A stretch of 5,512 nt of DNA, taken from assembly GCA_003517285.1 (NCBI GenBank), contig DPAW01000201.1:1-5512 (forward strand). Reading direction: 5' to 3'. The position numbers were made by a program, and so were the translations under genes. The first letter of the stretch is position 1. Each line of letters starts with the position of its first letter. Below the pieces are notes generated by a model. The model was not told the DNA's origin and ran no database searches. It saw only the letters and a list, made by a program, of their open reading frames with translations. Source of the DNA: Verrucomicrobiales bacterium (GTDB lineage: Bacteria; Verrucomicrobiota; Verrucomicrobiia; Limisphaerales; UBA1100). Of this stretch, positions 1 through 5,468 are shown piece after piece.

Positions 1-567
1 TCAAACCTCCAAAATCCGGATCCAGGTATCCCCGTGTTTGAGGGTTTTACGTTCGCGCCAAGGCTCAGCCAATTCGATAACATCGCGTTTGGTGTGGCCG
101 AGCAGCAAGCGCCCCTCCGGCGCGAGGAGCTGCGATAAGGCCGGTTCATCGAGCAGCCGTTGTGCCCAACTTTCCGATCGTTGACCGGGCGCAGTCTTGT
201 CGCCGTAAGGTGGATCGGCGCAGATGAAATCAAACTGTCGCTTCGCTTCGACCAATTGTTTCACCGCCAGCAAAGCGCATTGCACACGCACATCAATGCG
301 CACTCGTAACGACTGGGTATTACGACGTATGAACCCGGCGTGCTTCGAGCTTTTCTCCACCGCCACCGCGGAAACCGCGCCGCGACTGAGGCATTCCAAA
401 CACAACGCGCCACTGCCGGCGAAGAGTTCCAAAACAGAAGCCCCCTCGATCCATGGACCGAGACTGTTGAAGATGGCCTGCCGCACCTTGTCCGGCGTGG
501 GCCGCACACCCTGCCCTGGCGGCACGGCGATGTTGTGGTTCACCCACTGCCCGCCGGTAATGCGCAT
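1..567 (-). CDS. rsmD: 16S rRNA (guanine(966)-N(2))-methyltransferase RsmD
   Basis: RsmD transfers a methyl group from S-adenosylmethionine to N2 of G966 in 16S rRNA, acting in the cytoplasm during assembly of the small ribosomal subunit. The frame is complete at 188 residues, close to the usual length of about 185-200. It opens with MRITGG. The RPTPDKVRQAIFNSL block (residues 22-36) is characteristic of the family. The SAM-binding loop reads LELFAGSG (46-53), an acidic residue E71 follows the second strand, and the catalytic DPPY motif of N-methyltransferases is at 118-121. The C-terminus ends in the usual short strand (HGDTWIRILE). The ATG lies 2 nt beyond the TAA of the upstream gene and has no strong ribosome binding site of its own, so translation is probably coupled. 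In many bacteria coaD follows rsmD; here the downstream side lies outside the window. Confidence 0.95.
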   Translation of the reverse strand: MRITGGQWVNHNIAVPPGQGVRPTPDKVRQAIFNSLGPWIEGASVLELFAGSGALCLECLSRGAVSAVAVEKSSKHAGFIRRNTQSLRVRIDVRVQCALLAVKQLVEAKRQFDFICADPPYGDKTAPGQRSESWAQRLLDEPALSQLLAPEGRLLLGHTKRDVIELAEPWRERKTLKHGDTWIRILEV

Positions 568-569
568 GA

Positions 570-1538
570 TTAACGGCCGCCGCTGATGGCCCGACGCAGA
601 CGGGCGTTTTCTGCCTGCAACGCGCGGTACTGCTTGAGCAGTGCTTCGTTTTCGCGACGGGCGTCCTCGAGATTGTCCAGCGCCTGTAGCAACTCGCTTT
701 CGCCACGCTTGCTGGCGACCTTAAGAAATTCAAAGTCCTTACGCAGCTGACGATTGGCACTCATCTGCTTGGCCATCTCGCCGGGCTCCAGCGCCTTTGG
801 ACGGGCAGCCAGAGCTTCGCGCAGGCGCGCCTGATACTCGCGTTCCTTCTGCTGCCACGCAAAACGTTCGCGTTGCAAATCCTGTTCTGCCTTTTGCCGC
901 TCGGCCTGAATGCGGGCCATTTCCTCTACGGAATTGAGGCCGACTGGTGCCGGGGTGGTCAGCGGATTCACCTTGGTCGTGCCGCTGCCAATGTTTAACG
1001 GCGTGGGAGCCAGCGGCGGCGGCAAAACTGATTGCAGGCCGGGCGTGGGCGTGGGGGTTTTGGGGGTTCCAAATCCTTGCGGCACGGTCTTGTGGCCGTC
1101 GGCCTGCAGACGTTGCAGCTCGGCAATTTGCTCGGCGAGCGACAGCTTTCCGGTTGCGTGAGATTCTCCACCGCCGCCTGGCGGTACCGGCGTTTTGGTC
1201 AGGGCCCGTTCGGCCCAGGGATCTTTCAGTACGCTGGAAGGCGAGATTTGATGCAGCAGGCAGAGCGGCCGAAGCCGTTCATCCAAGGATTTCAAGCGGC
1301 TGGGCACGCGGCTCGTGTTACCGGACCAATGGAGGTGGTCGGTTACGAGACTGGTGTAAATCTTACGGGCCTCCAGATATTTCATCAGGGCATCCTCGTC
1401 CTTGCCGGCGTGTTCTAAGGATAATCCTTGCCGCTGGATCTCACTGGCTTTTAGAAAAAGTGAATCAGGCAAATCCGCCGCCGCCAGCCAACCAGCACAC
1501 AGCATTGCCCCCAAGAAAGAGAACCCCCATATCCTCAT
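570..1538 (-). CDS. Secreted protein of unknown function: proline-rich linker and C-terminal coiled coil
   Basis: I do not recognise this 322-residue protein as a named family. Residues 1-21 (MRIWGF...WLAAA) look like a Sec signal peptide with an Ala-rich cleavage region before DLPDS. The cysteine at residue 13 is not in a good lipobox, so it is probably not a lipoprotein. Residues about 22-100 are helical; the stretch GLSLEHAGKDEDALMKYLEA resembles one TPR-like helical pair. Residues about 115-200 are rich in Pro, Gly and Thr (PTPTP, LPPPLAPTP), a likely disordered linker. From about 203 to the end there are charged heptad-like helices rich in Glu, Arg, Gln and Leu, interrupted near 250. The frame stays open 39 codons upstream, but I chose this ATG because GGAGG lies 5 nt before it and the signal peptide begins here. 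It probably resides in the periplasm or envelope. It lies 2 nt upstream of rsmD and is likely co-transcribed with it. Confidence 0.75.
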   Translation of the reverse strand: MRIWGFSFLGAMLCAGWLAAADLPDSLFLKASEIQRQGLSLEHAGKDEDALMKYLEARKIYTSLVTDHLHWSGNTSRVPSRLKSLDERLRPLCLLHQISPSSVLKDPWAERALTKTPVPPGGGGESHATGKLSLAEQIAELQRLQADGHKTVPQGFGTPKTPTPTPGLQSVLPPPLAPTPLNIGSGTTKVNPLTTPAPVGLNSVEEMARIQAERQKAEQDLQRERFAWQQKEREYQARLREALAARPKALEPGEMAKQMSANRQLRKDFEFLKVASKRGESELLQALDNLEDARRENEALLKQYRALQAENARLRRAISGGR

Positions 1539-1543
1539 AGGCC

Positions 1544-1548
1544 CCTCC
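1544..1548 (-). promoter_or_regulatory. Ribosome binding site deciding the start of the secreted coiled-coil gene
   Basis: On the minus strand GGAGG sits 5 nt before the ATG at 1538. It selects this start over in-frame codons further upstream, which would put a non-signal-like extension ahead of the hydrophobic segment. Confidence 0.7.
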
Positions 1549-1558
1549 ATACCAAAGA

Positions 1559-1588
1559 AATGTACCGGAATCAACGATTTTCGTCCAA
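1559..1588 (-). promoter_or_regulatory. Candidate sigma70-type promoter for the secreted-protein/rsmD pair
   Basis: On the minus strand, TTGGAC (1583-1588) and TACATT (1559-1564) are separated by 18 nt. They match the -35 and -10 consensus at 4 of 6 positions each. The predicted start of transcription would fall about 10-15 nt before the ribosome binding site. The position is right, within the divergent intergenic region, but the match is moderate. Confidence 0.4.
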
Positions 1589-1619
1589 GCAAAGTCACCC
1601 AATTGTGAACGGCCGCCGG

Positions 1620-1649
1620 TTGACAGGGGCTGGCGGGCGTTGCTAGGTT
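1620..1649 (+). promoter_or_regulatory. Sigma70-type promoter with extended -10 for the HNH endonuclease gene
   Basis: A perfect -35 box TTGACA (1620-1625) is followed after 18 nt by TAGGTT (1644-1649). TG at 1641-1642 forms an extended -10 element (TGCTAGGTT). Transcription would begin near 1656, leaving a leader of only about 10 nt before the ATG at 1667. An alternative TTG start at 1640 lies inside this promoter, which argues against it. Confidence 0.65.
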
Positions 1650-1666
1650 CCGCACGGTTTCAGACC

Positions 1667-2287
1667 ATGGAAAACGCTCTTGGACAGCGAGTGTTGGTGC
1701 TGAACCGCTTATGGCAGGCGGTGAATGTCTGTTCCGTTCGCAGGGCGCTCAGCCTGCTCTTCACCGGCAGCGCTCAGGTGGTGTACAACGACGAACAGGG
1801 CGGTTTCCACACATTCGATTTCGGCGAGTGGGCGGATTTTTCTGAGGAAGAACCCAGCGATGAATCGATCGCCACGGTGTCCTTTCGTCTGCGGGTTCCG
1901 CGCGTAATCCTACTCCTGGGGTACGATCGGTTTCCCAAGCAGGAGGTGAAGTTCACGCGGCACAATATTTTTGAGCGCGACAAAAACACCTGCCAATACT
2001 GCGGTAAAGTGTTTGACCGGCGCGACCTGAACCTAGACCACGTGATCCCGCGCCAGCGCGGCGGTCCGACCAATTGGGAAAACATCGTCTGCTCCTGCAT
2101 CCCATGCAACACGCGCAAGCGCAACCGAACTCCGCGAGAGGCCGGAATGCGGCTGTTGAAAGAGCCGCGTAAACCCAAGTGGCGGCCGTTCATCCAAGTG
2201 AGCTTCGGCATGAAGACACACGATAGCTGGAAGCATTTTATCGACGTAGCCTACTGGAACGTCGAGCTAGGCGAGGATAAGGACTAA
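1667..2287 (+). CDS. HNH endonuclease family protein
   Basis: This 206-residue protein has a C-terminal HNH (beta-beta-alpha-metal) nuclease fold. Its N-terminal part carries the motif VLVLNRLWQAVNV (residues 9-21) and FHTFDFGEWAD (47-57), a pattern I associate with stand-alone bacterial HNH proteins. The zinc ribbon begins with CQYC (109-112). The core LDHVIPRQRGG follows, with D124/H125 as the metal/catalytic pair, then N136 and N139, and CIPC (144-147) completes the ribbon. HNH enzymes cleave DNA using a divalent metal. The substrate and biological role here are unknown. No methyltransferase or specificity subunit is adjacent, so a restriction role is not supported. I chose ATG 1667 because the promoter overlaps the only nearby upstream start. 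There is no clear Shine-Dalgarno sequence in the short leader. The stop overlaps that of the convergent RelE-like gene. Confidence 0.87.
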   Translation: MENALGQRVLVLNRLWQAVNVCSVRRALSLLFTGSAQVVYNDEQGGFHTFDFGEWADFSEEEPSDESIATVSFRLRVPRVILLLGYDRFPKQEVKFTRHNIFERDKNTCQYCGKVFDRRDLNLDHVIPRQRGGPTNWENIVCSCIPCNTRKRNRTPREAGMRLLKEPRKPKWRPFIQVSFGMKTHDSWKHFIDVAYWNVELGEDKD

Positions 2288-2661
2288 GCTTCGACTTCCT
2301 CGCGCGTAGCTGCCTCGTCGATCATCGCCCAAAACTCCGGGTTCTCCGCCAGCTGATCATCCTCGTCCTGCGTCATTTGCGCGTTGCGAAAGAAGAAATC
2401 CTTTAGCGTGTTACGGGAGAAAATCCGGTGCACCACCACGCCGAGATCATGGCACTCGAAGTACACACGATAATTGCCCACCCGATATCGGTGCAGCGTC
2501 TTCACGCCGCTCTGCAGTTTGCCGTAATACCCGCTGGCCCGCACCTCATCGGGCAGACCGCGAAACTCGCCCAGAATCTGCAGCTGCAAATCCTTCGGCA
2601 TCCCCGCCAGCTCCGCCGCGCTGGTGGGATTGAAAATAATTTGGAACAAGGCAGATGACAT
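2284..2661 (-). CDS. RelE/ParE-superfamily toxin-like protein, solitary
   Basis: The 125-residue protein has the layout of the RelE/ParE fold: an N-terminal strand (FQIIFNPTSAAEL), two helices (about 16-40), then the strand block KTLHRYRVGNYRVYFE (54-69) and VVVHRIFSRN (75-84). Family members such as RelE cut mRNA on the ribosome and belong to type II toxin-antitoxin pairs. The canonical C-terminal catalytic tyrosine is not obvious: the region reads LKDFFFR. An extra tail of about 30 residues (94-125) is highly acidic. No antitoxin gene fits beside it: 46 nt upstream is tRNA-Glu, and downstream is the convergent HNH gene. The ATG has only a distant GGAG (about 11 nt away), and no other start lies in frame upstream. 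It may be read through from the tRNA promoter. Assignment to the fold is fairly sure; toxicity is not. Confidence 0.75.
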   Translation of the reverse strand: MSSALFQIIFNPTSAAELAGMPKDLQLQILGEFRGLPDEVRASGYYGKLQSGVKTLHRYRVGNYRVYFECHDLGVVVHRIFSRNTLKDFFFRNAQMTQDEDDQLAENPEFWAMIDEAATREEVEA

Positions 2662-2707
2662 GGGCGTATATTTCTCCGTGGTTTTTCGGCAAACTCCTTT
2701 CCCAAGC

Positions 2708-2782
2708 TGGTAGCCCGTAGGGGAATCGAACCCCTCTCTCAGCCTTGAGAGGGCTGTGTCCTAGCCGATAGACGAACGGGCC
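2708..2782 (-). tRNA. tRNA-Glu (anticodon CUC), CCA encoded
   Basis: The minus strand folds as a complete cloverleaf. The 7-bp acceptor stem (GGCCCGT with ACGGGCT) has a G1-U72 wobble. T8 C9 precede a D arm GTCT/AGGAC. The anticodon stem CAGCC/GGCTG encloses loop CTCTCAA with anticodon CTC, which reads GAG (Glu). The variable loop is 4 nt (AGAG), and the T arm is AGGGG-TTCGATT-CCCCT. The discriminator is A73 and the 3' CCA is encoded at 2708-2710. The short variable loop and U13/G22 arrangement agree with bacterial tRNA-Glu. Confidence 0.96.
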
Positions 2783-2795
2783 ATTGGGACCGCGG

Positions 2796-2823
2796 AGTCT
2801 ACCCTGCTTAACCCCATTGTCAA
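2796..2823 (-). promoter_or_regulatory. Sigma70-type promoter of tRNA-Glu
   Basis: On the minus strand, a perfect TTGACA (2818-2823) and TAGACT (2796-2801, 4 of 6 matches) are 16 nt apart. The -10 box is 13 nt before the tRNA 5' end. The -35 box contains the TGA stop codon of the upstream dehydrogenase gene. GC-rich sequence follows the -10 box, as in stringently controlled tRNA promoters; that control is inferred. Confidence 0.7.
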
Positions 2824-3890
2824 TCCTGCACCACCGCTACCTTGAGCGATTGGGGTGTGGGTTGTGCGGCCAACTTCACCGCCTCCGCGGTCTGCGCCAG
2901 CGGCAGGGTGTGCGTGATCAACGGCCGCACATCCAGTCTGCGGGAGAATACCCAGCGCGCCACTTCCCTCTGTAGCGTGAAATCGCTCGAGTAACTGCCG
3001 ATCAGGTCCTTTTCGTCCACGCAAATATCCGCGTACTCCACCGGACCTCGTTCGCCGCGCCGGGTATGAGCAAAGAGCAGAACCTGCCCGCCACCGCGCA
3101 TCTGCGCCTGAGCCTGCTGCACCGCCGCCTCTACCGGCACGGCCACCACCGCCGCATCCAGCCCGCGCCCGCGTGTGGCACTCCGAATGACCTTGGCCAC
3201 CTCGGCCGAGTCCGGCGCCAGCGCCTGCCGCGCGCCGTAGCGACGCGCCATTTTCCGACGAGATGCCATGAAATCGGTCGCCACCACCCGCATGCCTCGT
3301 GCTGCAAGTAGACCGGTGAACATCAACCCGATCGGTCCCTGGCCAGCCACCATCACCGAGTCGCCCGGCAACAGGTTCAGTCGGTTCACCGCCTTGAACA
3401 CCGTGTTCGCCGGCTCCAGCATCGCCCCTTCGAGAAAACTGTTTTTACGCGGGATCTTCACCAACCCCGGCAGACAAAAACGCATAACCCGCACATACTC
3501 CGCGTACCCGCCACCGGCCGGTTCGAAGCCCGCCGTGATGCCCGTGCGCAAATACTGTGGGCATTGGGCATAGGCGCCGTGCCGGCAGGCGTGGCAATCC
3601 AGGCAGGGCACATGATGATGTAGCGCCACACGATCGCCCACGCGCCAGCCTTCCACTCGCGCGCCAACCTTCACCAGCTTGCCGGCAGTTTCATGCCCAA
3701 GAATGCGCGGAGCGGGCACGGTGCCGTGCTGAATTTTTTTTATGTCCGTCGGACACACCCCGCAGGCGGCCACCTTCACCAGGACCTCGCGTGCACCGCA
3801 GCGCGGCACGGGCACGGTTTCCACGCACAGATCATTCACACCGCGATACACCACCGCCTGCATCGTGCGCGGGATGGGATCAGTCGGCAT
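2820..3890 (-). CDS. Zinc-dependent medium-chain alcohol/polyol dehydrogenase
   Basis: This 356-residue NAD(P)-dependent oxidoreductase belongs to the zinc-binding medium-chain dehydrogenase family (sorbitol, threonine and alcohol dehydrogenases). Catalytic-zinc ligands are C46 in CGVCPTD and H66/E67 in GHETAG, with E159 in MLEPAN a further conserved candidate. Structural zinc is bound by C96, C99, C102 and C110 (spacing Cx2Cx2Cx7C). The Rossmann fold has GQGPIG (183-188). An aspartate (D206, VVATD) ends the second strand, which favours NAD over NADP. The likely reaction is reversible oxidation of a secondary alcohol or polyol; the substrate cannot be told from the sequence. I chose this ATG because AGGAGG lies 6 nt upstream; an in-frame ATG at 3911 would lose that site. 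The gene overlaps the upstream pseudouridine synthase gene by 11 nt, implying coupled translation. Confidence 0.9.
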   Translation of the reverse strand: MPTDPIPRTMQAVVYRGVNDLCVETVPVPRCGAREVLVKVAACGVCPTDIKKIQHGTVPAPRILGHETAGKLVKVGARVEGWRVGDRVALHHHVPCLDCHACRHGAYAQCPQYLRTGITAGFEPAGGGYAEYVRVMRFCLPGLVKIPRKNSFLEGAMLEPANTVFKAVNRLNLLPGDSVMVAGQGPIGLMFTGLLAARGMRVVATDFMASRRKMARRYGARQALAPDSAEVAKVIRSATRGRGLDAAVVAVPVEAAVQQAQAQMRGGGQVLLFAHTRRGERGPVEYADICVDEKDLIGSYSSDFTLQREVARWVFSRRLDVRPLITHTLPLAQTAEAVKLAAQPTPQSLKVAVVQD

Positions 3891-4632
3891 ACAGTTCCTC
3901 CTCCTCTTCATCTACGGTCTCAATGAAATCCACCAATTCATCCGCCGGCTCCGCCACAAAACTCCAGTCGCGCTCGCGCCAGTGAAACTGCAATGTGTGC
4001 GCGTGTAGGGCCTGATGGGTAAGAATCAGCCGCGCGCGATCCGCATCCGTCAATTCGCCCTTGGCCAGCTTCAGGTACAGGGCCGGGTCCGGCCCATACA
4101 GTTTATCGCCCACGATCGAATGCCCGAGGTGCTGCAAGTGAATGCGAATCTGGTGCTTGCGGCCAGTCTCCGGCGACACACGCAGCCAACTAAATTTACC
4201 TTCGGCCCGTTCAAACCGCCATTGCGTCCAGAACCGCGTGCGCGAGGGATGGCCATCGGGCCGCACACAATCCTTCACCACCACCTCACTGGCTTCATCC
4301 TTGCCCAATGGCGCGTCAATCACTCCTTCCGCGTCAGCCACGTGCCCGTGCACGATCGCCCAGTATTGCTTTTCCACTGCGCGGCTCTCCCATAACTGCC
4401 GTAACTCGCGCGCGGCCGTTTCGGCCTTGGCGACACACACCACGCCGCTAGTCTCGCGGTCCAGCCGATTGATCAGGTGTACTGGCACCTCCGCCCCACG
4501 ATACAACCGCAGCCGACCTGCCAGGCTGGATCGTTCATCGCCCTTGGTCGGATGGCACACCAGCCCGGCCGGTTTATTGATCACCAGCAGGTCCTCGTCC
4601 TCGTGCAGGATTTCAAACAGGTCCGTTGCCAT
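3880..4632 (-). CDS. RluA-family pseudouridine synthase (no S4 domain)
   Basis: The protein isomerises uridine to pseudouridine in RNA, probably rRNA or tRNA. With this start it has 250 residues. Conserved blocks appear in family order: ILHEDEDLLVINKPAGLVCHP (about 8-28), motif II INRLDRETSG with catalytic D58, and ETGRKHQIRIHLQHLGHSIVGDKLYG (about 155-180). The usual HRLD reads NRLD here. There is no N-terminal S4 domain, unlike RluC or RluD, so it resembles the shorter RluA/TruC-type members. The target base cannot be assigned. The C-terminus ends in a run of five Glu residues. The frame is open to 4692, with in-frame ATGs at 4659 and 4692. I prefer 4632 because the conserved domain begins 7 residues later and AAGG lies just before it. 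It is the first gene of the run that continues with the dehydrogenase. Confidence 0.9.
   Translation of the reverse strand: MATDLFEILHEDEDLLVINKPAGLVCHPTKGDERSSLAGRLRLYRGAEVPVHLINRLDRETSGVVCVAKAETAARELRQLWESRAVEKQYWAIVHGHVADAEGVIDAPLGKDEASEVVVKDCVRPDGHPSRTRFWTQWRFERAEGKFSWLRVSPETGRKHQIRIHLQHLGHSIVGDKLYGPDPALYLKLAKGELTDADRARLILTHQALHAHTLQFHWRERDWSFVAEPADELVDFIETVDEEEEELYAD
3897..3902 (-). promoter_or_regulatory. Perfect Shine-Dalgarno for the dehydrogenase, inside the pseudouridine synthase gene
   Basis: AGGAGG on the minus strand is 6 nt before the dehydrogenase ATG (3888-3890). It lies within the GAG/GAA codons of the upstream gene's C-terminal poly-Glu tail. It decides the dehydrogenase start and points to translation re-initiation. 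Confidence 0.75.
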
Positions 4633-4733
4633 TGCCTTGCGCCGCCCATGGCTTATCATCCGGCGGCCCCATGCAAAAGGAACTTCCCACAATGCGCGCC
4701 GTTACCCAGACCGAAGGGCCCGTGGTGTAGGCC
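4633..4733. other. Divergent spacer with no identified element
   Basis: This 101-nt stretch separates the minus-strand pseudouridine synthase from the plus-strand 56-codon frame. I found no convincing pair of -35/-10 boxes, operator repeat or terminator. A 19-codon plus-strand frame (from ATG 4671) ends at TAG 4728-4730 and looks meaningless. If the pseudouridine synthase used the ATG at 4659 or 4692, part of this spacer would be coding. Confidence 0.4.
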
Positions 4734-4904
4734 ATGATCTTTGAGATTTTGCGCGAGTGCAAACTGACTCTCGGCACGGCGATTGGGCTGGTGGAAGCCA
4801 TTGCTTTGTACGAACAATTAGGCTTTCAACGCAGCCTCGATACCCGAGCCGTCGCCCGCTGCGATCAAGCTTGGGAACTGGATTTGACTCAGGACACGGC
4901 GTAA
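4734..4904 (+). pseudogene. GNAT acetyltransferase-like C-terminal fragment (56-codon frame)
   Basis: The frame from ATG 4734 to TAA 4902-4904 encodes 56 residues. The segment EAIALYEQLGFQRS (about 21-34) matches the hallmark near the C-terminus of GNAT N-acetyltransferases (AxxLYexLGF), and AWELDL (46-51) matches their typical closing strand. The acetyl-CoA binding loop and the rest of the fold are absent. An in-frame TAG at 4728-4730 blocks extension, and only about 100 nt lie between this frame and the divergent gene. The simplest reading is a truncated remnant. It could instead be an expressed small protein: it is intact, has base composition like its neighbours, and ends 9 nt before the next gene. 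There is no clear ribosome binding site. Confidence 0.45.
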
Positions 4905-4913
4905 GCTCGCGCC

Positions 4914-5384
4914 ATGAAACTCGGCCTCATTTCGGACACGCACGGGCACGTGCCCAATGCCGTGCATGCGGCATTGGCCGGAGTGGATTACATCCTGCAT
5001 GCGGGCGACGTGGGGCCAATGGATGTGATTACCGAGCTGGAAGCCATCGCGCCAGTGCACGCCGTACTGGGCAACACGGATTACGCCATCACCCTTCCGG
5101 TGACGCGACTGGAAGAGTTCGGCGAGAGAACGATCCTAATCCATCACATTGTAGATGTGGATTTTCCTTCGCAAACCGTGCGCGAACTTCTGAGCACGGA
5201 GAAGCCAGAGATCGTAGTGTTCGGCCACACGCATATGCCCTTTGATGAACTGCGCAGCAGGATTCGGTTTATCAATCCCGGTTCAGCCAGCCAACCCCGC
5301 GGCGGCACCGCACCCTCGGTGGCAATCCTGGAACTTTCCGGCGAAACACCCACGCTGCAGTCGATTGCACTGGAGGAATCCTGA
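4914..5384 (+). CDS. YfcE/MJ0936-family metallophosphoesterase
   Basis: This 156-residue protein belongs to the small calcineurin-like phosphoesterases, two-metal enzymes that hydrolyse phosphodiesters such as model substrates or cyclic nucleotides; the natural substrate is usually unknown. Metal-binding motifs are in family order: D8-T-H10 (ISDTHG), GD with D32 (HAGDVG), GN with N54 (LGNTD), H77/H78 (LIHH) and GHTH (104-107). The INPGS..PR block (120-129) is the usual C-terminal signature of this group. Length is typical, slightly shorter than E. coli YfcE (184). The strand before H77 reads LIHHIVD, where relatives usually have a His-Gly pair. The start ATG lies 9 nt after the preceding frame and has no clear Shine-Dalgarno sequence, suggesting coupling or a leaderless-style start. 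No signal peptide or membrane segment is present, so it is cytoplasmic. Confidence 0.9.
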   Translation: MKLGLISDTHGHVPNAVHAALAGVDYILHAGDVGPMDVITELEAIAPVHAVLGNTDYAITLPVTRLEEFGERTILIHHIVDVDFPSQTVRELLSTEKPEIVVFGHTHMPFDELRSRIRFINPGSASQPRGGTAPSVAILELSGETPTLQSIALEES

Positions 5385-5413
5385 GCGAATGCTCGCCTGC
5401 GCCTTCTTCGATC

Positions 5414-5435
5414 CGCCATTCGTGGCGTGACTTTT
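5414..5435 (+). terminator. Possible weak rho-independent terminator after the metallophosphoesterase gene
   Basis: A perfect 5-bp stem CGCCA/TGGCG (5414-5418 with 5423-5427) closes a TTCG tetraloop. It is followed after 4 nt by TTTT (5432-5435). The stem is short and the T run is brief and displaced, so termination would be weak; the position 30 nt after the stop codon fits. Confidence 0.35.
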
Positions 5436-5468
5436 GGAGCGGTTGACGGCAGGGTGAGCGGCGTTCCG

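Noticed and set aside
320..760. A 146-codon minus-strand frame spanning the rsmD/secreted protein junction
   Set aside because: It crosses two well-supported genes in another frame, with no recognisable motif.
947..1540. A 197-codon plus-strand open frame antisense to the secreted coiled-coil gene
   Set aside because: The translation is low-complexity and lacks recognisable motifs. It mirrors the real minus-strand gene, which has a signal peptide, coiled coil and ribosome binding site.
1667..2661. HNH nuclease plus RelE-like protein as a defence or toxin-antitoxin unit
   Set aside because: The genes converge rather than form an operon. No methyltransferase, antitoxin or known defence partner is nearby, and mobile-element signs are absent.
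3557..3985. Plus-strand frames antisense to the dehydrogenase
   Set aside because: They are rich in Arg and Ser and have no domain. The opposite strand holds the zinc and NAD motifs.
4142..4744. A 200-codon plus-strand open frame antisense to the pseudouridine synthase
   Set aside because: It is a GC-rich shadow frame. The minus strand encodes all conserved RluA-family motifs.
4757..5245. A 162-codon plus-strand open frame overlapping the metallophosphoesterase gene
   Set aside because: It runs in another frame through the gene holding all the metallophosphoesterase motifs. Its product is Arg/Ser/His-rich without domains.
5385..5400. GAGC-GAAT-GCTC small hairpin just after the metallophosphoesterase stop
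   Set aside because: A 4-bp stem with no T run is expected by chance in GC-rich DNA.
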